Source of the DNA: Prevotella sp. E13-17
Lineage (GTDB): Bacteria; Bacteroidota; Bacteroidia; Bacteroidales; Bacteroidaceae
Assembly: GCF_022024035.1 (NCBI RefSeq)
Contig: NZ_CP091787.1
Coordinates: 3,390,627-3,454,626, forward strand
Direction of reading: 5' to 3'
DNA length: 64,000 bases
The notes below the pieces were generated by a model that searched no databases, was not told the origin of the DNA, and was given only the letters and a program-made list of their open reading frames with translations. This document shows, in pieces, positions 32,594 through 41,580 of this stretch. Both the position numbers and the translations under genes were made by a program. How positions within the stretch are numbered: position 1 is the stretch's first letter; each line of letters starts with the position of its first letter.

Positions 32594-34804
32594 ATGGTTC
32601 TAATGAGAAAAATTCTACTTTATATGGCCGCCATATTGTTGTGGACAACAACGGAGGCACAGACACTGAACGTACAACTGGGCGAGGTTGTCTATCAGAT
32701 TCCTGCCAGTCAGGCTGGCGATATGGTCTATGAAAACGGACAGACTGTGACCATCATGGGCAAGACCCTTGCACTCAGTGACATCAGCCAGATGTACATA
32801 GACAACAGTGTGGTGACCGATAATAGCGTCAGCATCGACTATCAGGGCGAGACCGCCCGTGTGACAGTGGCAGGAAATATTGCTAAACACCTGACTATCA
32901 GCACAAACAAGGCGCACGTATCCCTCATACAAAGCGCCACGTTGACCGACGAGATTACCTATACATTGAGTGGCACTTCGACCAACGGCTCATTCTATAT
33001 GGATGGCGAACTGAAGGCCAGCGTCGTGCTGAACGGTGTCACACTGACCAACCCCGACAGCGCTGCCATCAACATCCGCAACGGCAAGCGCATCAGCATC
33101 GAACTGGCCGAGGGCACCACTTCGACACTGGTCGATGGCGTGGGTGGCAGCCAGAAGGCCTGTTTTGCTGTGAAGGGTCACACGGAATTCAAAGGTGCTG
33201 GCACCCTGAATATTACTGGTCGCACGGCACACGCCTTTTGGGGCAAGGAGTATGTGCAACTGAAGAAGAGCACTGGCACCATCAACATCCTGGGGGCTGT
33301 GGGCGACGGCTTCAATGTGAACCAGTACTTCCAGATGAATGGGGGCACGGTGAACATCAATAACGTGAGCGATGACGGTCTGCAACTGAGCTATAAGACC
33401 GACGACGATGATCAGATCATTCCGCTGACAGACGATGAAGACAACACTGGCGAGGTGATCATCAATGCCGGCACACTGAAAATCAGTACCACAGCAGCTG
33501 GCGCCAAGTGCATCAAGAGTGAAAACAAGGTGACCGTGCACGATGGCACACTGACACTGAAAGGCAGTGGCGGCATAGACACCAGCGACAGCAGCGACCC
33601 GTCTTACACGGCTGGCGTCAAGGCTGAGGACTTCACACAGAACGGTGGTACTGTCGAGATGACCATCAGCGGCGCTGCCGGACGTGGCGTCTCTGCCGAC
33701 CATATCACCACCAATGGTGGCCTACTGACCATCAACAACAGCGGTGCACCGCAGACGGTGTCCAGCGATGTGAAGTCGGCCAAGGGCCTTAAAGGCGAAT
33801 ACATCGCCCTGAACGCAGGCATCATCACCATCGCCATGACGGGCAATGCCGGTAAAGGCATCGCAGCAGGCAACGGCACCAAGAGCACCAGTGGCGGAGG
33901 AGGCTGGTTTGCACCTGCAAGAGCACCGATGATGGCACCTGCAAGAGCACCGATGATGGCACCTGGTGGCAGACCTGGCGGTGGCGGTATGGGCGGTGGC
34001 ACCACCTACACCAACGTGACTGGAGCCTACACACAAGGAACTGCCGACGGCAACGGCCCCACCCTGACCGTCAGCACCACGGGCAGCGCCTACAGCAGTT
34101 CTTCTGCCAAGGCCATTAAGGCTATCTGTGCGGCTGTGATCTACGGCGGCGAGACCACCGTCACCACCAAGACGAATGGTGCCGAAGGACTGGAATCGAA
34201 GACCGGCATCACCATCAACGGCGGCAAGCACTATCTGCAATGCTACGACGACTGCATCAACACGTCGGGAAAGATTGTCTTCAATGGTGGCATCACCGTA
34301 TGCTACTCTAACGGCAACGATGCCGTCGATTCGAATGCGGGCACCACGGGCGCCATCACCATCGGCAATGGCACCTGCTTTGCCTATACGTCGGCAGGCG
34401 GCCCAGAGGAAGGCTTTGACTGCGACAACAACTCGTACATCCAGATCACGGGTAACGGCACCTGCATCGGCGCCGGCGGTGCACAGGGTGGCGGCTCCAG
34501 CAGCTCGACCATCTCTAACGCAGCCCAGGGCTACACATTCCTCACCAACACCATCAGTTACACCAGCGGTCGCTACTATACCTTGGCAGACAGCAACGAC
34601 CAGAACCTGGCAACCTTTAGCTTTGCTGCCAACGTCTCCAGTTCGCTGTCGCTGATTACAGCCAAGGGCATGACCTCCAAGGGCAGCTACAACATCAAAT
34701 ACAGCACCACTGCGCCTACCGATGCTGCAACCGTCTTCCACGGACTGTATCTGGGTAGCAGTGCTAAGGGCACAAACAGCGTGACCAGCTTCACGGCCAA
34801 GTAA
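32594..34804 (+). CDS. Secreted Cthe_2159-type (DUF4353) beta-helix carbohydrate-binding protein
   Basis: 736 residues; the signal peptide is MRKILLYMAAILLWTTTEAQ (starting at the fourth codon, 32603, is also possible). Residues about 110-640 are a right-handed beta-helix-like array of short strands with repeated G-G-x-V/L-x-I-N, FxxxGG and ADGIxS turns (for example FQMNGGTVNINNVSDDGLQL, TITGITINGGKHYLQCYDDC-like segments). This matches the cadherin-like/pectate-lyase-like Cthe_2159 family, which binds acidic sugars with calcium. The middle has an odd GGGGWFAPARAPMMAPARAP segment with a perfect 24-bp DNA duplication, then GGRPGGGGMGGG. No C-terminal sorting signal is clear. Confidence 0.75.
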   Translation: MVLMRKILLYMAAILLWTTTEAQTLNVQLGEVVYQIPASQAGDMVYENGQTVTIMGKTLALSDISQMYIDNSVVTDNSVSIDYQGETARVTVAGNIAKHLTISTNKAHVSLIQSATLTDEITYTLSGTSTNGSFYMDGELKASVVLNGVTLTNPDSAAINIRNGKRISIELAEGTTSTLVDGVGGSQKACFAVKGHTEFKGAGTLNITGRTAHAFWGKEYVQLKKSTGTINILGAVGDGFNVNQYFQMNGGTVNINNVSDDGLQLSYKTDDDDQIIPLTDDEDNTGEVIINAGTLKISTTAAGAKCIKSENKVTVHDGTLTLKGSGGIDTSDSSDPSYTAGVKAEDFTQNGGTVEMTISGAAGRGVSADHITTNGGLLTINNSGAPQTVSSDVKSAKGLKGEYIALNAGIITIAMTGNAGKGIAAGNGTKSTSGGGGWFAPARAPMMAPARAPMMAPGGRPGGGGMGGGTTYTNVTGAYTQGTADGNGPTLTVSTTGSAYSSSSAKAIKAICAAVIYGGETTVTTKTNGAEGLESKTGITINGGKHYLQCYDDCINTSGKIVFNGGITVCYSNGNDAVDSNAGTTGAITIGNGTCFAYTSAGGPEEGFDCDNNSYIQITGNGTCIGAGGAQGGGSSSSTISNAAQGYTFLTNTISYTSGRYYTLADSNDQNLATFSFAANVSSSLSLITAKGMTSKGSYNIKYSTTAPTDAATVFHGLYLGSSAKGTNSVTSFTAK

Positions 34805-34835
34805 AACAGGATAACATCGTACGAATTGACAAGAT

Positions 34836-34880
34836 GAGGGGTAATACTGCATCAAAGCAGTGTTGCCCCTCTACATTTTT
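34836..34880 (+). terminator. Terminator of the Cthe_2159-type gene
   Basis: GAGGGGTAATACTGC and GCAGTGTTGCCCCTC pair over 15 positions allowing G-U pairs, followed by TACATTTTTT. Confidence 0.8.
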
Positions 34881-34917
34881 TAAGCATTATTATACATACT
34901 AATTGCAGAAGATTTTG

Positions 34918-34925
34918 TAATTTTG
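34918..34925 (+). promoter_or_regulatory. -7 promoter box for mnmG
   Basis: TAATTTTG, 23 nt before the start codon. Confidence 0.55.
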
Positions 34926-34948
34926 CAAACGAAATATTTCAAGTTACA

Positions 34949-36820
34949 ATGATATTAAATTACGACGTAGTGGTTATCGGCGGCGGACATGCTGGCTGTG
35001 AAGCTGCCTGTGCCTCGGCCAATATGGGCGCCAAGACGCTGCTGGTAACGATGGACATGAACAAGATTGCACAGATGTCGTGCAATCCCGCGGTTGGTGG
35101 CATCGCTAAGGGACAGATAGTACGAGAGATTGACGCCCTTGGCGGACAGATGGGAATAGTGACCGACCGCTCTACCATTCAATTTCGCATGCTAAACATA
35201 GGCAAAGGCCCCGCCGTATGGAGCCCTCGCGCACAATGTGACCGTGGCAAGTTTATCTGGAACTGGCGCACGGTCATCGACCATACGCCCAATCTGGACG
35301 TATGGCAGGACCAGGTCTGCGAGCTGATGGCAGAAAAGGGACAGGTCACAGGTGTGAGAACCATCTGGGGAACGGAGATACATGCACGCGCCGTCGTGGT
35401 GACTGCAGGCACGTTTCTCAACGGTCTGATGCACATAGGACGTAAGATGGTGGCTGGCGGACGCATCGCCGAACCTGCTGTCAGCGATTTCACCGAGAGC
35501 ATCACCAAGCACGGCATCCGCTCTGCACGCATGAAAACAGGAACACCTGTCAGGATTGACAAGCGCAGCGTGCATTTCGACGAGCTGGAAGCACAGCCTG
35601 GCGACACCAGCTACTACCAGTTCTCGTATATGGGCGAGGCACGCACACTGCAACAGCTGCCTTGCTGGACGGTGAACACGAATGCCAAGGTGCACGAGAT
35701 TCTGCGCTCTGGACTGAACGACTCCCCTCTCTACAACGGACAAATACAGTCTATCGGACCTCGCTACTGTCCTTCGATAGAAACAAAACTGGTCACCTTC
35801 CCTGACCGCGAACAGCACCCGCTGTTTCTGGAACCAGAAGGCGAAGACACCAACGAGATGTATTTGAATGGCTTTTCGTCATCGCTCCCAATGGACGTTC
35901 AAATCGAGGCTTTAAGACAGATTCCTGCCTTCCGCGATGTGAAAGTGTATCGCCCAGGCTATGCCATAGAATACGATTTCTTCGACCCTACACAACTAAA
36001 ACACACGTTGGAATCGAAAAAACTGGATGGACTGTTCTTTGCCGGACAGGTGAACGGAACCACAGGCTATGAGGAAGCTGCCGGACAGGGACTCGTGGCT
36101 GGTGTCAATGCAGCGATGAAATGCGATGGACACAACGAATTTGTGATGCACCGCGACGAATCATACATCGGCGTGCTCGTCGATGACCTCGTGACAAAGG
36201 GTGTCGATGAACCCTATCGCATGTTTACTTCGCGTGCCGAATATCGCATCTTGCTGCGCCAAGACGATGCCGACGCCCGACTCACCGAACGCTCGTATGC
36301 CATGGGACTGGCCAAAAAAGACCGCCTCGACCGATGGGTGGAAAAGAAACTGTTCATCGAAAGAATCGAAGCTTTCTGCAAATCATTCCCCATAAAGGCA
36401 AAAGAAATCAACCCCGCATTGGAGAAACTGGGAACCACCCCACTGCAGTTTGGCGTCAAGCTGGAAGATTTGGTGGCTCGCCCACAACTGAACTTCCACA
36501 ATCTGGCAGAAATCATCCCAGAACTTCACGAATTGATCGAAAGCGCACCCAACCGAAAAGAAGAGATTGCCGAGGCTGCCGAAATACGTATCAAATACAA
36601 AGGGTACATCGAACGCGAGAAACTCGTGGCCGACAAAATGCACCGCTTGGAAAATATAAAAATCAAGGGGCACTTCGACTACAACTCCATCCAATCGCTC
36701 TCCACCGAATGCCGACAGAAGTTGACCGCCATAGACCCCGACACACTGGCTCAGGCGAGCCGCATTCCAGGCGTCTCACCGAGCGACATCAACGTACTGT
36801 TGGTGTTGATGGGACGATAA
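34949..36820 (+). CDS. mnmG: tRNA uridine-5-carboxymethylaminomethyl(34) synthesis enzyme MnmG (GidA)
   Basis: 623 residues. The N-terminal FAD-binding motif is VVVIGGGHAGCEAACASANM, followed by the MnmG signature MSCNPAVGGIAKGQIVREID and later QVNGTTGYEEAAGQGLVAGV. The C-terminal helical domain (about 550-623) ends SRIPGVSPSDINVLLVLM, the usual MnmE-binding tail. It acts with MnmE to modify the wobble uridine of several tRNAs. It is often near the replication origin. A parS-like palindrome begins at the base after its stop codon. Confidence 0.96.
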   Translation: MILNYDVVVIGGGHAGCEAACASANMGAKTLLVTMDMNKIAQMSCNPAVGGIAKGQIVREIDALGGQMGIVTDRSTIQFRMLNIGKGPAVWSPRAQCDRGKFIWNWRTVIDHTPNLDVWQDQVCELMAEKGQVTGVRTIWGTEIHARAVVVTAGTFLNGLMHIGRKMVAGGRIAEPAVSDFTESITKHGIRSARMKTGTPVRIDKRSVHFDELEAQPGDTSYYQFSYMGEARTLQQLPCWTVNTNAKVHEILRSGLNDSPLYNGQIQSIGPRYCPSIETKLVTFPDREQHPLFLEPEGEDTNEMYLNGFSSSLPMDVQIEALRQIPAFRDVKVYRPGYAIEYDFFDPTQLKHTLESKKLDGLFFAGQVNGTTGYEEAAGQGLVAGVNAAMKCDGHNEFVMHRDESYIGVLVDDLVTKGVDEPYRMFTSRAEYRILLRQDDADARLTERSYAMGLAKKDRLDRWVEKKLFIERIEAFCKSFPIKAKEINPALEKLGTTPLQFGVKLEDLVARPQLNFHNLAEIIPELHELIESAPNRKEEIAEAAEIRIKYKGYIEREKLVADKMHRLENIKIKGHFDYNSIQSLSTECRQKLTAIDPDTLAQASRIPGVSPSDINVLLVLMGR

Positions 36821-36834
36821 GTTTCACGTGAAAC
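36821..36834. promoter_or_regulatory. parS-like ParB-binding site 1
   Basis: GTTTCACGTGAAAC, a perfect 14-bp palindrome identical to the core of the conserved chromosomal parS site TGTTTCACGTGAAACA. With flanks it reads A-core-A, one mismatch to the 16-mer. It directly follows the mnmG stop. Confidence 0.8.
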
Positions 36835-36868
36835 AAAAGCGTTAAAACATTAATATAACTAACTGAGT

Positions 36869-37399
36869 ATGAACACCAAATTACTGTTGGACAATCTGCG
36901 TTGCATACCGGATTTTCCGAAGAAAGGAATTAATTTCCGCGATGTCACCACGCTCTACAAGAACGGCGAGTGCATGAAAGAGATGGTAGAGGACCTCTAC
37001 GAAATCTACAAAGACAAAGGTATCACGAAGATAGTTGGTATCGAAAGCCGTGGATTCATTCTGGCATCTGCCCTGGCCTATAAGTTGGGGGCTGGCGTTG
37101 TACTGGCGAGAAAACCGGGCAAATTGCCCTCTACCACCATCAAGGAATCGTTCTCAAAAGAGTATGGCGTTGATACCGTCGAGATGCACATCGACTCTAT
37201 CGATGAAAACGACGTTGTTTTAATCCACGACGACCTTTTGGCAACGGGTGGAACAGCGAAAGCAACCTACAAGCTGGTGAAACATTTCAATCCGAAAAAG
37301 ATTTTCATGAACTTCATTATTGAAATCAAAGATGAAGGTCTTCACGGACGCGATGAATTCGACGGACTTTGTGATGTGACCACTTTGCTGACCATTTAA
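36869..37399 (+). CDS. apt: Adenine phosphoribosyltransferase
   Basis: 176 residues. The N-terminal segment RCIPDFPKKGINFRDVTTLY, the IVGIESRGFILASALAYKLG segment and the PRPP-binding VVLIHDDLLATGGTAKATYK are all typical of Apt. It converts adenine and PRPP to AMP in purine salvage. It is flanked on both sides by parS-like palindromes, 35 nt before its start and 89 nt after its stop. The upstream 48 nt hold no clear TAnnTTTG box, so it may be cotranscribed with mnmG. Confidence 0.95.
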   Translation: MNTKLLLDNLRCIPDFPKKGINFRDVTTLYKNGECMKEMVEDLYEIYKDKGITKIVGIESRGFILASALAYKLGAGVVLARKPGKLPSTTIKESFSKEYGVDTVEMHIDSIDENDVVLIHDDLLATGGTAKATYKLVKHFNPKKIFMNFIIEIKDEGLHGRDEFDGLCDVTTLLTI

Positions 37400-37420
37400 G
37401 CACACATCAATCCCCCAAAG

Positions 37421-37456
37421 CGCCCTCCCCGACCCTTCAAACGGGAGGGACTTTTT
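37421..37456 (+). terminator. REP-like hairpin acting as apt terminator
   Basis: GCCCTCCCCGACCCTTCAAA followed by CGGGAGGGACTTTTTAT: a 7-bp CCCTCCC/GGGAGGG stem and a T-run. It belongs to the same GC-rich repeat family as 8093, 12803 and 40249. Confidence 0.65.
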
Positions 37457-37487
37457 ATAAATAAAGAAAGGACAGAAGGGAAATATC

Positions 37488-37501
37488 GTTTCACGTGAAA
37501 C
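37488..37501. promoter_or_regulatory. parS-like ParB-binding site 2
   Basis: GTTTCACGTGAAAC again, with flanks C and A, so one mismatch to the 16-bp parS consensus. It ends 8 nt before the uvrC start codon. Confidence 0.8.
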
Positions 37502-37509
37502 AATAGAGC

Positions 37510-39336
37510 ATGACAAAGGAAGAGAACGAGGCACGTTTAGCCTATCTGAAAGGAATCGTATCAAGACTGCCCGAGAAGCCTGGCAGCTATCAATACTACG
37601 ACAGTGAGGGGACGATTATATACGTTGGCAAGGCAAAGAACCTGAAGTCGCGCGTCTCTTCCTATTTCCATACGGAAGTGGATCGCTTCAAAACAAAAGT
37701 GCTGGTGTCTAAGATCCACGACATAAGCTACACGGTGGTCAACACCGAAGAGGACGCATTGCTGCTTGAAAATTCGCTCATCAAGAAGTATAACCCGCGC
37801 TATAACGTGTTGTTGAAGGATGGCAAGACCTACCCCAGCATCTGTGTAACGAACGAACCCTTTCCGCGCATCTTTAAGACGCGTACCATCAACAAGAAGT
37901 GGGGCACCTATTTCGGTCCTTATTCGCACATAGGTTCGATGAATGCCGTGTTGGAACTGATCAACAAGCTATACCATCCGCGCACCTGTCGTCAGCCGAT
38001 GACGAAAGAAGGAATTGCCGCCGGTAAATACCAGGTTTGTCTGGAGTATCACATCAAGAACTGCGGAGGGCCATGTATAGCCAAACAAACCTATGAAAAC
38101 TACCAGCAAAACATCATGCAGGCACGTGAAATACTGAAGGGTAACACCCGCGAAGTGCTGCGTCAGATGCGTGAAAAGATGCAGTTATTGGCAGAAGAAC
38201 TGCGCTTTGAAGAAGCAGAAGAAATCAAGAAAAAGTACCTGTTGATAGACTCGTTTGTAAGCAAGAGCGAGGTGGTGAGCCACACCATCGACAATGTGGA
38301 TGTCTTTTCGATCACCAACGACGAGAAGATTGCATACATCAACTATATCCACGTGTCTAACGGCGCTATCAATCAGTCGTTCACATTCGAATTCAAGAAG
38401 CGCCTGAACGAGACCAACGAGGAGTTGTTGCAACTTGGAATCATCGAGATGCGCGAGCGATTTAATAGTTCTTCACGTGAGATTGTGGTGCCTTTCGACC
38501 CCGAAATGGAGCTAGACGGCGTCACCTTCACCATTCCACAGCGCGGTGATAAAAAGACGTTGCTGGACCTCTCGGAAATGAATGGCAAACAGTATAAGTT
38601 TGACCGCCTGAAACAGGCAGAGAAACTGAATCCAGAACAGAAACAGGTGCGCCTAATGAAGGAACTGCAAGAGAAGTTGGCACTGCCCAAGATGCCCTAT
38701 CAGATAGAGTGTTTCGACAACTCCAACATCTCGGGAACGGACGCCGTGGCTGCGTGCGTGGTGTTCAAATCCATGAAACCCAGCAAGCGAGACTACAAGA
38801 AATACAACATTAAAACGGTGGTGGGCCCCGACGATTATGCGTCGATGAAAGAGGTGGTCTATCGCCGTTATAAACGGCTTGTAGAGGAAGAAGAGCCCCT
38901 ACCCGACCTTATTGTGGCTGACGGCGGAAAAGGTCAGATGGAAGTGATACGTGAAGTGATTCAGGACGAACTGAAACTGGACATCCCTATCGCTGGTTTG
39001 GCAAAAGACAATCGCCACCGCACCAATGAGCTACTTTACGGTTTTCCGCCACGCGTGATTGGCTTGAAGACCAACTCAGAACTCTTCCATGTGCTGACTC
39101 AACTGCAAGACGAAGTGCACAGATTTGCCATCACGTTCCACCGCGACAAGCGCAGCAAACATGCGCTGCACTCGGAATTGGATGATATCCAGGGCATTGG
39201 ACCCAAGACGCGTGATGCACTGATTGATCGACTAAAGAGTGTAAAGCGTATTAAAGAGGCTGATATTCAACAACTTACAGATGTCATTGGCGCTTCAAAA
39301 GCACAAATCATCTACCATCACTTCCATCAAGAGTAG
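37510..39336 (+). CDS. uvrC: Excinuclease ABC subunit UvrC
   Basis: 608 residues. The N-terminal GIY-YIG nuclease domain is KPGSYQYYDSEGTIIYVGKA (3' incision). The UVR motif LLAEELRFEEAEEIKKKYLL lies near 220-240. The RNase H-like 5' nuclease domain includes PYQIECFDNSNISGTDAVAA and LPDLIVADGGKGQMEVIREV. A C-terminal HhH pair (LDDIQGIGPKTRDALIDRL) completes it. It makes dual incisions in nucleotide excision repair. The stop codon lies inside a 21-bp tandem repeat. A parS-like site overlaps its leader, leaving almost no room for a separate ribosome-binding site. Confidence 0.97.
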   Translation: MTKEENEARLAYLKGIVSRLPEKPGSYQYYDSEGTIIYVGKAKNLKSRVSSYFHTEVDRFKTKVLVSKIHDISYTVVNTEEDALLLENSLIKKYNPRYNVLLKDGKTYPSICVTNEPFPRIFKTRTINKKWGTYFGPYSHIGSMNAVLELINKLYHPRTCRQPMTKEGIAAGKYQVCLEYHIKNCGGPCIAKQTYENYQQNIMQAREILKGNTREVLRQMREKMQLLAEELRFEEAEEIKKKYLLIDSFVSKSEVVSHTIDNVDVFSITNDEKIAYINYIHVSNGAINQSFTFEFKKRLNETNEELLQLGIIEMRERFNSSSREIVVPFDPEMELDGVTFTIPQRGDKKTLLDLSEMNGKQYKFDRLKQAEKLNPEQKQVRLMKELQEKLALPKMPYQIECFDNSNISGTDAVAACVVFKSMKPSKRDYKKYNIKTVVGPDDYASMKEVVYRRYKRLVEEEEPLPDLIVADGGKGQMEVIREVIQDELKLDIPIAGLAKDNRHRTNELLYGFPPRVIGLKTNSELFHVLTQLQDEVHRFAITFHRDKRSKHALHSELDDIQGIGPKTRDALIDRLKSVKRIKEADIQQLTDVIGASKAQIIYHHFHQE

Positions 39337-39372
39337 TTTTACTTCCATCAAGAGTAGTTTTACTTCCGTCAA
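39320..39372 (+). repeat. 21-bp tandem repeat at the uvrC stop codon
   Basis: ACTTCCATCAAGAGTAGTTTT occurs twice exactly (39320-39340 and 39341-39361), then begins a third time as ACTTCCGTCAAAG. The first unit contains the uvrC stop. It resembles the 3'-end expansion at the xylanase gene. Confidence 0.75.
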
Positions 39373-39651
39373 AGTACGGCTTTGACGCTCAACAAGTGGC
39401 ACTTTTAGCTCGTCAGAGTGCCACTATGACCAACCAAAAGTGCCACTCTTGGTCTGAATCCAGGGGCTGGATTGAATCATTCCAGGGGCTGAATTACACC
39501 GCTCCAGGGGCTAGACTGAACCATTCCAGGGGCTGGATTGAAAGTAAAAGGGTAAGTATTGCTACAAGAAAGCGGAAGTATGATGGTTCAAAACACCCGA
39601 TATTGCAGCACGATTCGGACACTTTTGCAAAAGAACAGGATTGTAAGGGGA
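39373..39651. other. Repeat-filled intergenic region, no gene
   Basis: Contains two GTGCCACT elements, the CCAGGGGCTG cluster (39459-39538) and unassigned sequence. Open frames here span repeats and carry no domain. Confidence 0.5.
39459..39538 (+). repeat. CCAGGGGCTG repeat cluster, copy B
   Basis: Four CCAGGGGCT units at about 22-nt spacing (starting near 39460, 39482, 39503 and 39526), separated by GATTGAATCATT-like spacers. Same family as 8519-8618, also preceded by GTGCCACTCTTGG. Confidence 0.7.
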
Positions 39652-39793
39652 AGGTACTACCGCTCGACAAAAAAAAGAATAAATTCTTTGCTTTTGTTCT
39701 CGCTTATTCGTACCTTTGGCTGCGCCGAAGGTACTCACGTTCGGAAAATTGCAAATAAATTTGCATTTTCGCTCACTTAATCGTACCTTTGCA
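39652..39793 (+). repeat. 142-bp promoter-carrying repeat, copy 1 (dtd)
   Basis: Near-identical to 46577-46718. It contains a hairpin (GTACCTTTGGC/GCCGAAGGTAC), an AT palindrome GCAAATAAATTTGC and a terminal TACCTTTG promoter box at 39784-39791. It ends 2 nt before the dtd start codon. Confidence 0.85.
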
Positions 39794-39795
39794 GC

Positions 39796-40248
39796 ATGAG
39801 AATTGTAATTCAACGTGTTAGCCACGCCTCAGTGACAATCAACGGGACTGTGAAATCAAGTATCGGTAAGGGATATTTGATTCTGTTGGGCGTCTGCGAA
39901 GAAGACACCGAAGAGGATGTTGACTGGCTGGTGCACAAGGTGGTGGGCCTACGCGTTTTCGACGATGAGAACGGGGTGATGAACCGTTCTGTCATGGAGG
40001 TAGGCGGCGAAGCACTCGTGGTGAGCCAATTTACGCTGTTTGCAAGCTACAAGAAGGGCAATCGCCCCTCGTGGTTGAGAGCAGCAAGGCACGAGGTCAG
40101 CGTGCCGCTCTACGAGCTTTTCTGCAAGAAACTGAGCAACGAGATGGGCAAAGCCTGCGGCACGGGTGAATTTGGCGCCGACATGAAGGTGGAACTGCTG
40201 AACGATGGCCCTGTCACTATCTGTATGGATACGAAGAACAAGGAGTGA
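39796..40248 (+). CDS. dtd: D-aminoacyl-tRNA deacylase
   Basis: 150 residues, full length for the family. The signature SQFTLFASYKKGNRPSW contains the catalytic-site residues, and the cross-subunit motif appears as NDGPVTICMD (usually N-x-G-P-V-T). It removes D-amino acids from mischarged tRNA. The promoter box ends 4 nt before the ATG, so transcription from it would give a leaderless or nearly leaderless message unless the upstream TACCTTTG in the hairpin is used. A REP-like repeat separates it from the MazG-like gene. Confidence 0.95.
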   Translation: MRIVIQRVSHASVTINGTVKSSIGKGYLILLGVCEEDTEEDVDWLVHKVVGLRVFDDENGVMNRSVMEVGGEALVVSQFTLFASYKKGNRPSWLRAARHEVSVPLYELFCKKLSNEMGKACGTGEFGADMKVELLNDGPVTICMDTKNKE

Positions 40249-40285
40249 AGACCTCACCCCGGCCCTCTCCCAAGGAGAGGGAGAT
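40249..40285 (+). repeat. GC-rich REP-like repeat
   Basis: CACCCCGGCCCTCTCCCAAG followed by GAGAGGGAGA; hairpin CCCTCTCC/GGAGAGGG. It starts at the dtd stop and would be read into the longest frame of the next gene. Confidence 0.7.
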
Positions 40286-40301
40286 AAATATTTATTTATA
40301 T

Positions 40302-40676
40302 ATGACGATAGAAGAGGCACAGGAGACTGTGGACAAATGGATTAAAACGTATGGCGTGAGGTATTTTGGCGAACTCACCAACATGACGGTGCTGACCGAA
40401 GAGGTGGGCGAACTGGCACGCATCATGAGTCGTCGCTATGGCGAACAGTCGTGGAAGGCGTCTGATCCGCGAGCTACCGACAATGGCCGAGAGGCACTGG
40501 GCGAAGAGATGGCCGACGTGCTGTGGGTACTGCTGTGCCTGGCCAACCAGACGGGCGTTGACCTGACTGAGGAACTACAGAAGTCTATCGATAAAAAGAC
40601 AAAAAGAGACGCATCAAGACATATAAATAACCCTAAATTAAAGCATAACGACTATGGAAGAAATGAACAAGATTGA
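40302..40676 (+). CDS. MazG-like nucleotide pyrophosphohydrolase
   Basis: 124 residues from ATG 40302; the frame open from 40245 would only add repeat-encoded residues. The all-alpha NTP pyrophosphatase motif is present: TEEVGELARIM (EExxE) and, about 40 residues later, LGEEMADVLWVLLCLANQTG (ExxD). Members hydrolyse (d)NTPs to monophosphates as a house-cleaning step. The last 23 bases overlap the deoC start, so the two genes are probably coupled. The C-terminal 20 residues are lysine- and asparagine-rich. Confidence 0.85.
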   Translation: MTIEEAQETVDKWIKTYGVRYFGELTNMTVLTEEVGELARIMSRRYGEQSWKASDPRATDNGREALGEEMADVLWVLLCLANQTGVDLTEELQKSIDKKTKRDASRHINNPKLKHNDYGRNEQD

Positions 40677-41544
40677 GCAAGTGCTGAACCAGTATAACCT
40701 CGACATCACCGACGAGGAAGTACGCGAGGCCGTGAAGACAATCATCGCCGAAAAGGTGCCTCAGAACGATACGCCTGAAGTGAAGAAATTCCTGATGGGA
40801 AGCGTGGAACTGACCACACTGAAGACCACCGACAGCGAGACTTCTGTGATGGCTTTCACCGAAAAGGTGAACCAGTTTGACGAGCAGTACCCCGACCTGC
40901 CCCACGTGGCTACCATCTGTGTTTATCCTAAGTTTGCCAAGACCGTCAGCGAGACACTCGAGGTAGAGGGCGTCGAGGTGGCATGCGTTTCGGGCAGCTT
41001 CCCCAGCAGTCAGTCACTCATCGAGGTGAAGACAGTTGAGACTTCGCTGGCCATCAAGGATGGAGCCACCGAGATAGACATCGTGATGAACGTGGGTGCC
41101 TTCCTTGAGGGCGACTACGACACGGTTGTCGATGAGATTCAGCAACAAAAGGAGGCCTGCGGCGAACAAGCCATGAAGGTGATTCTGGAGACAGGTTGTC
41201 TGAAGACTGCCAAGAACATCAAGATAGCCTCACTACTGTCGATGTATGGCGGTGGCGACTATATCAAGACTTCTACCGGCAAGCTGGAGCCTGCTGCCAC
41301 GCCCGAGGCTGCCTATGTGATGTGTCAGGCCATCAAGGAGTACTACGATAAGACTGGCGTACAGATTGGTTTTAAGCCTGCTGGCGGCCTTAACAGCGTG
41401 ATGGATGCACTGATCTACTACACCATCGTGAAAGAGGTTCTCGGCGAGAAATGGCTCACCAACAAGTGGTTCCGCATGGGCACCAGTCGTCTGGCAAACT
41501 TGCTGCTCAGCGAGGTTGTTGGCGAAGATGTGAAATTCTTCTAA
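40654..41544 (+). CDS. deoC: Deoxyribose-phosphate aldolase DeoC
   Basis: 296 residues. Motifs seen are TEIDIVMNVGAFLEGDYDTV, KVILETGCLKTAKNIKIASL and the Schiff-base lysine in DYIKTSTGK, followed by GFKPAGGLNS. It splits deoxyribose-5-phosphate into glyceraldehyde-3-phosphate and acetaldehyde. It is longer than the 220-250 residue short DeoC class. The N-terminal 45 residues are an extra helical extension. A second ATG (40663) is possible. It overlaps the MazG-like gene, a sensible nucleotide-salvage pairing. Confidence 0.93.
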   Translation: MEEMNKIEQVLNQYNLDITDEEVREAVKTIIAEKVPQNDTPEVKKFLMGSVELTTLKTTDSETSVMAFTEKVNQFDEQYPDLPHVATICVYPKFAKTVSETLEVEGVEVACVSGSFPSSQSLIEVKTVETSLAIKDGATEIDIVMNVGAFLEGDYDTVVDEIQQQKEACGEQAMKVILETGCLKTAKNIKIASLLSMYGGGDYIKTSTGKLEPAATPEAAYVMCQAIKEYYDKTGVQIGFKPAGGLNSVMDALIYYTIVKEVLGEKWLTNKWFRMGTSRLANLLLSEVVGEDVKFF

Positions 41545-41580
41545 GCGCTTTTCAAGCGCTTAAACTGAGAGTTGCGCTTA

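Noticed and set aside
38466..38480. Third parS-like site in uvrC (TTCACGTGAG)
   Set aside because: Only the central part matches; the palindrome is broken on the right side.
39320..39538. Possible CRISPR array near uvrC
   Set aside because: Units are a 21-bp tandem repeat of the gene end and short CCAGGGGCTG hairpins; spacers are similar to each other.
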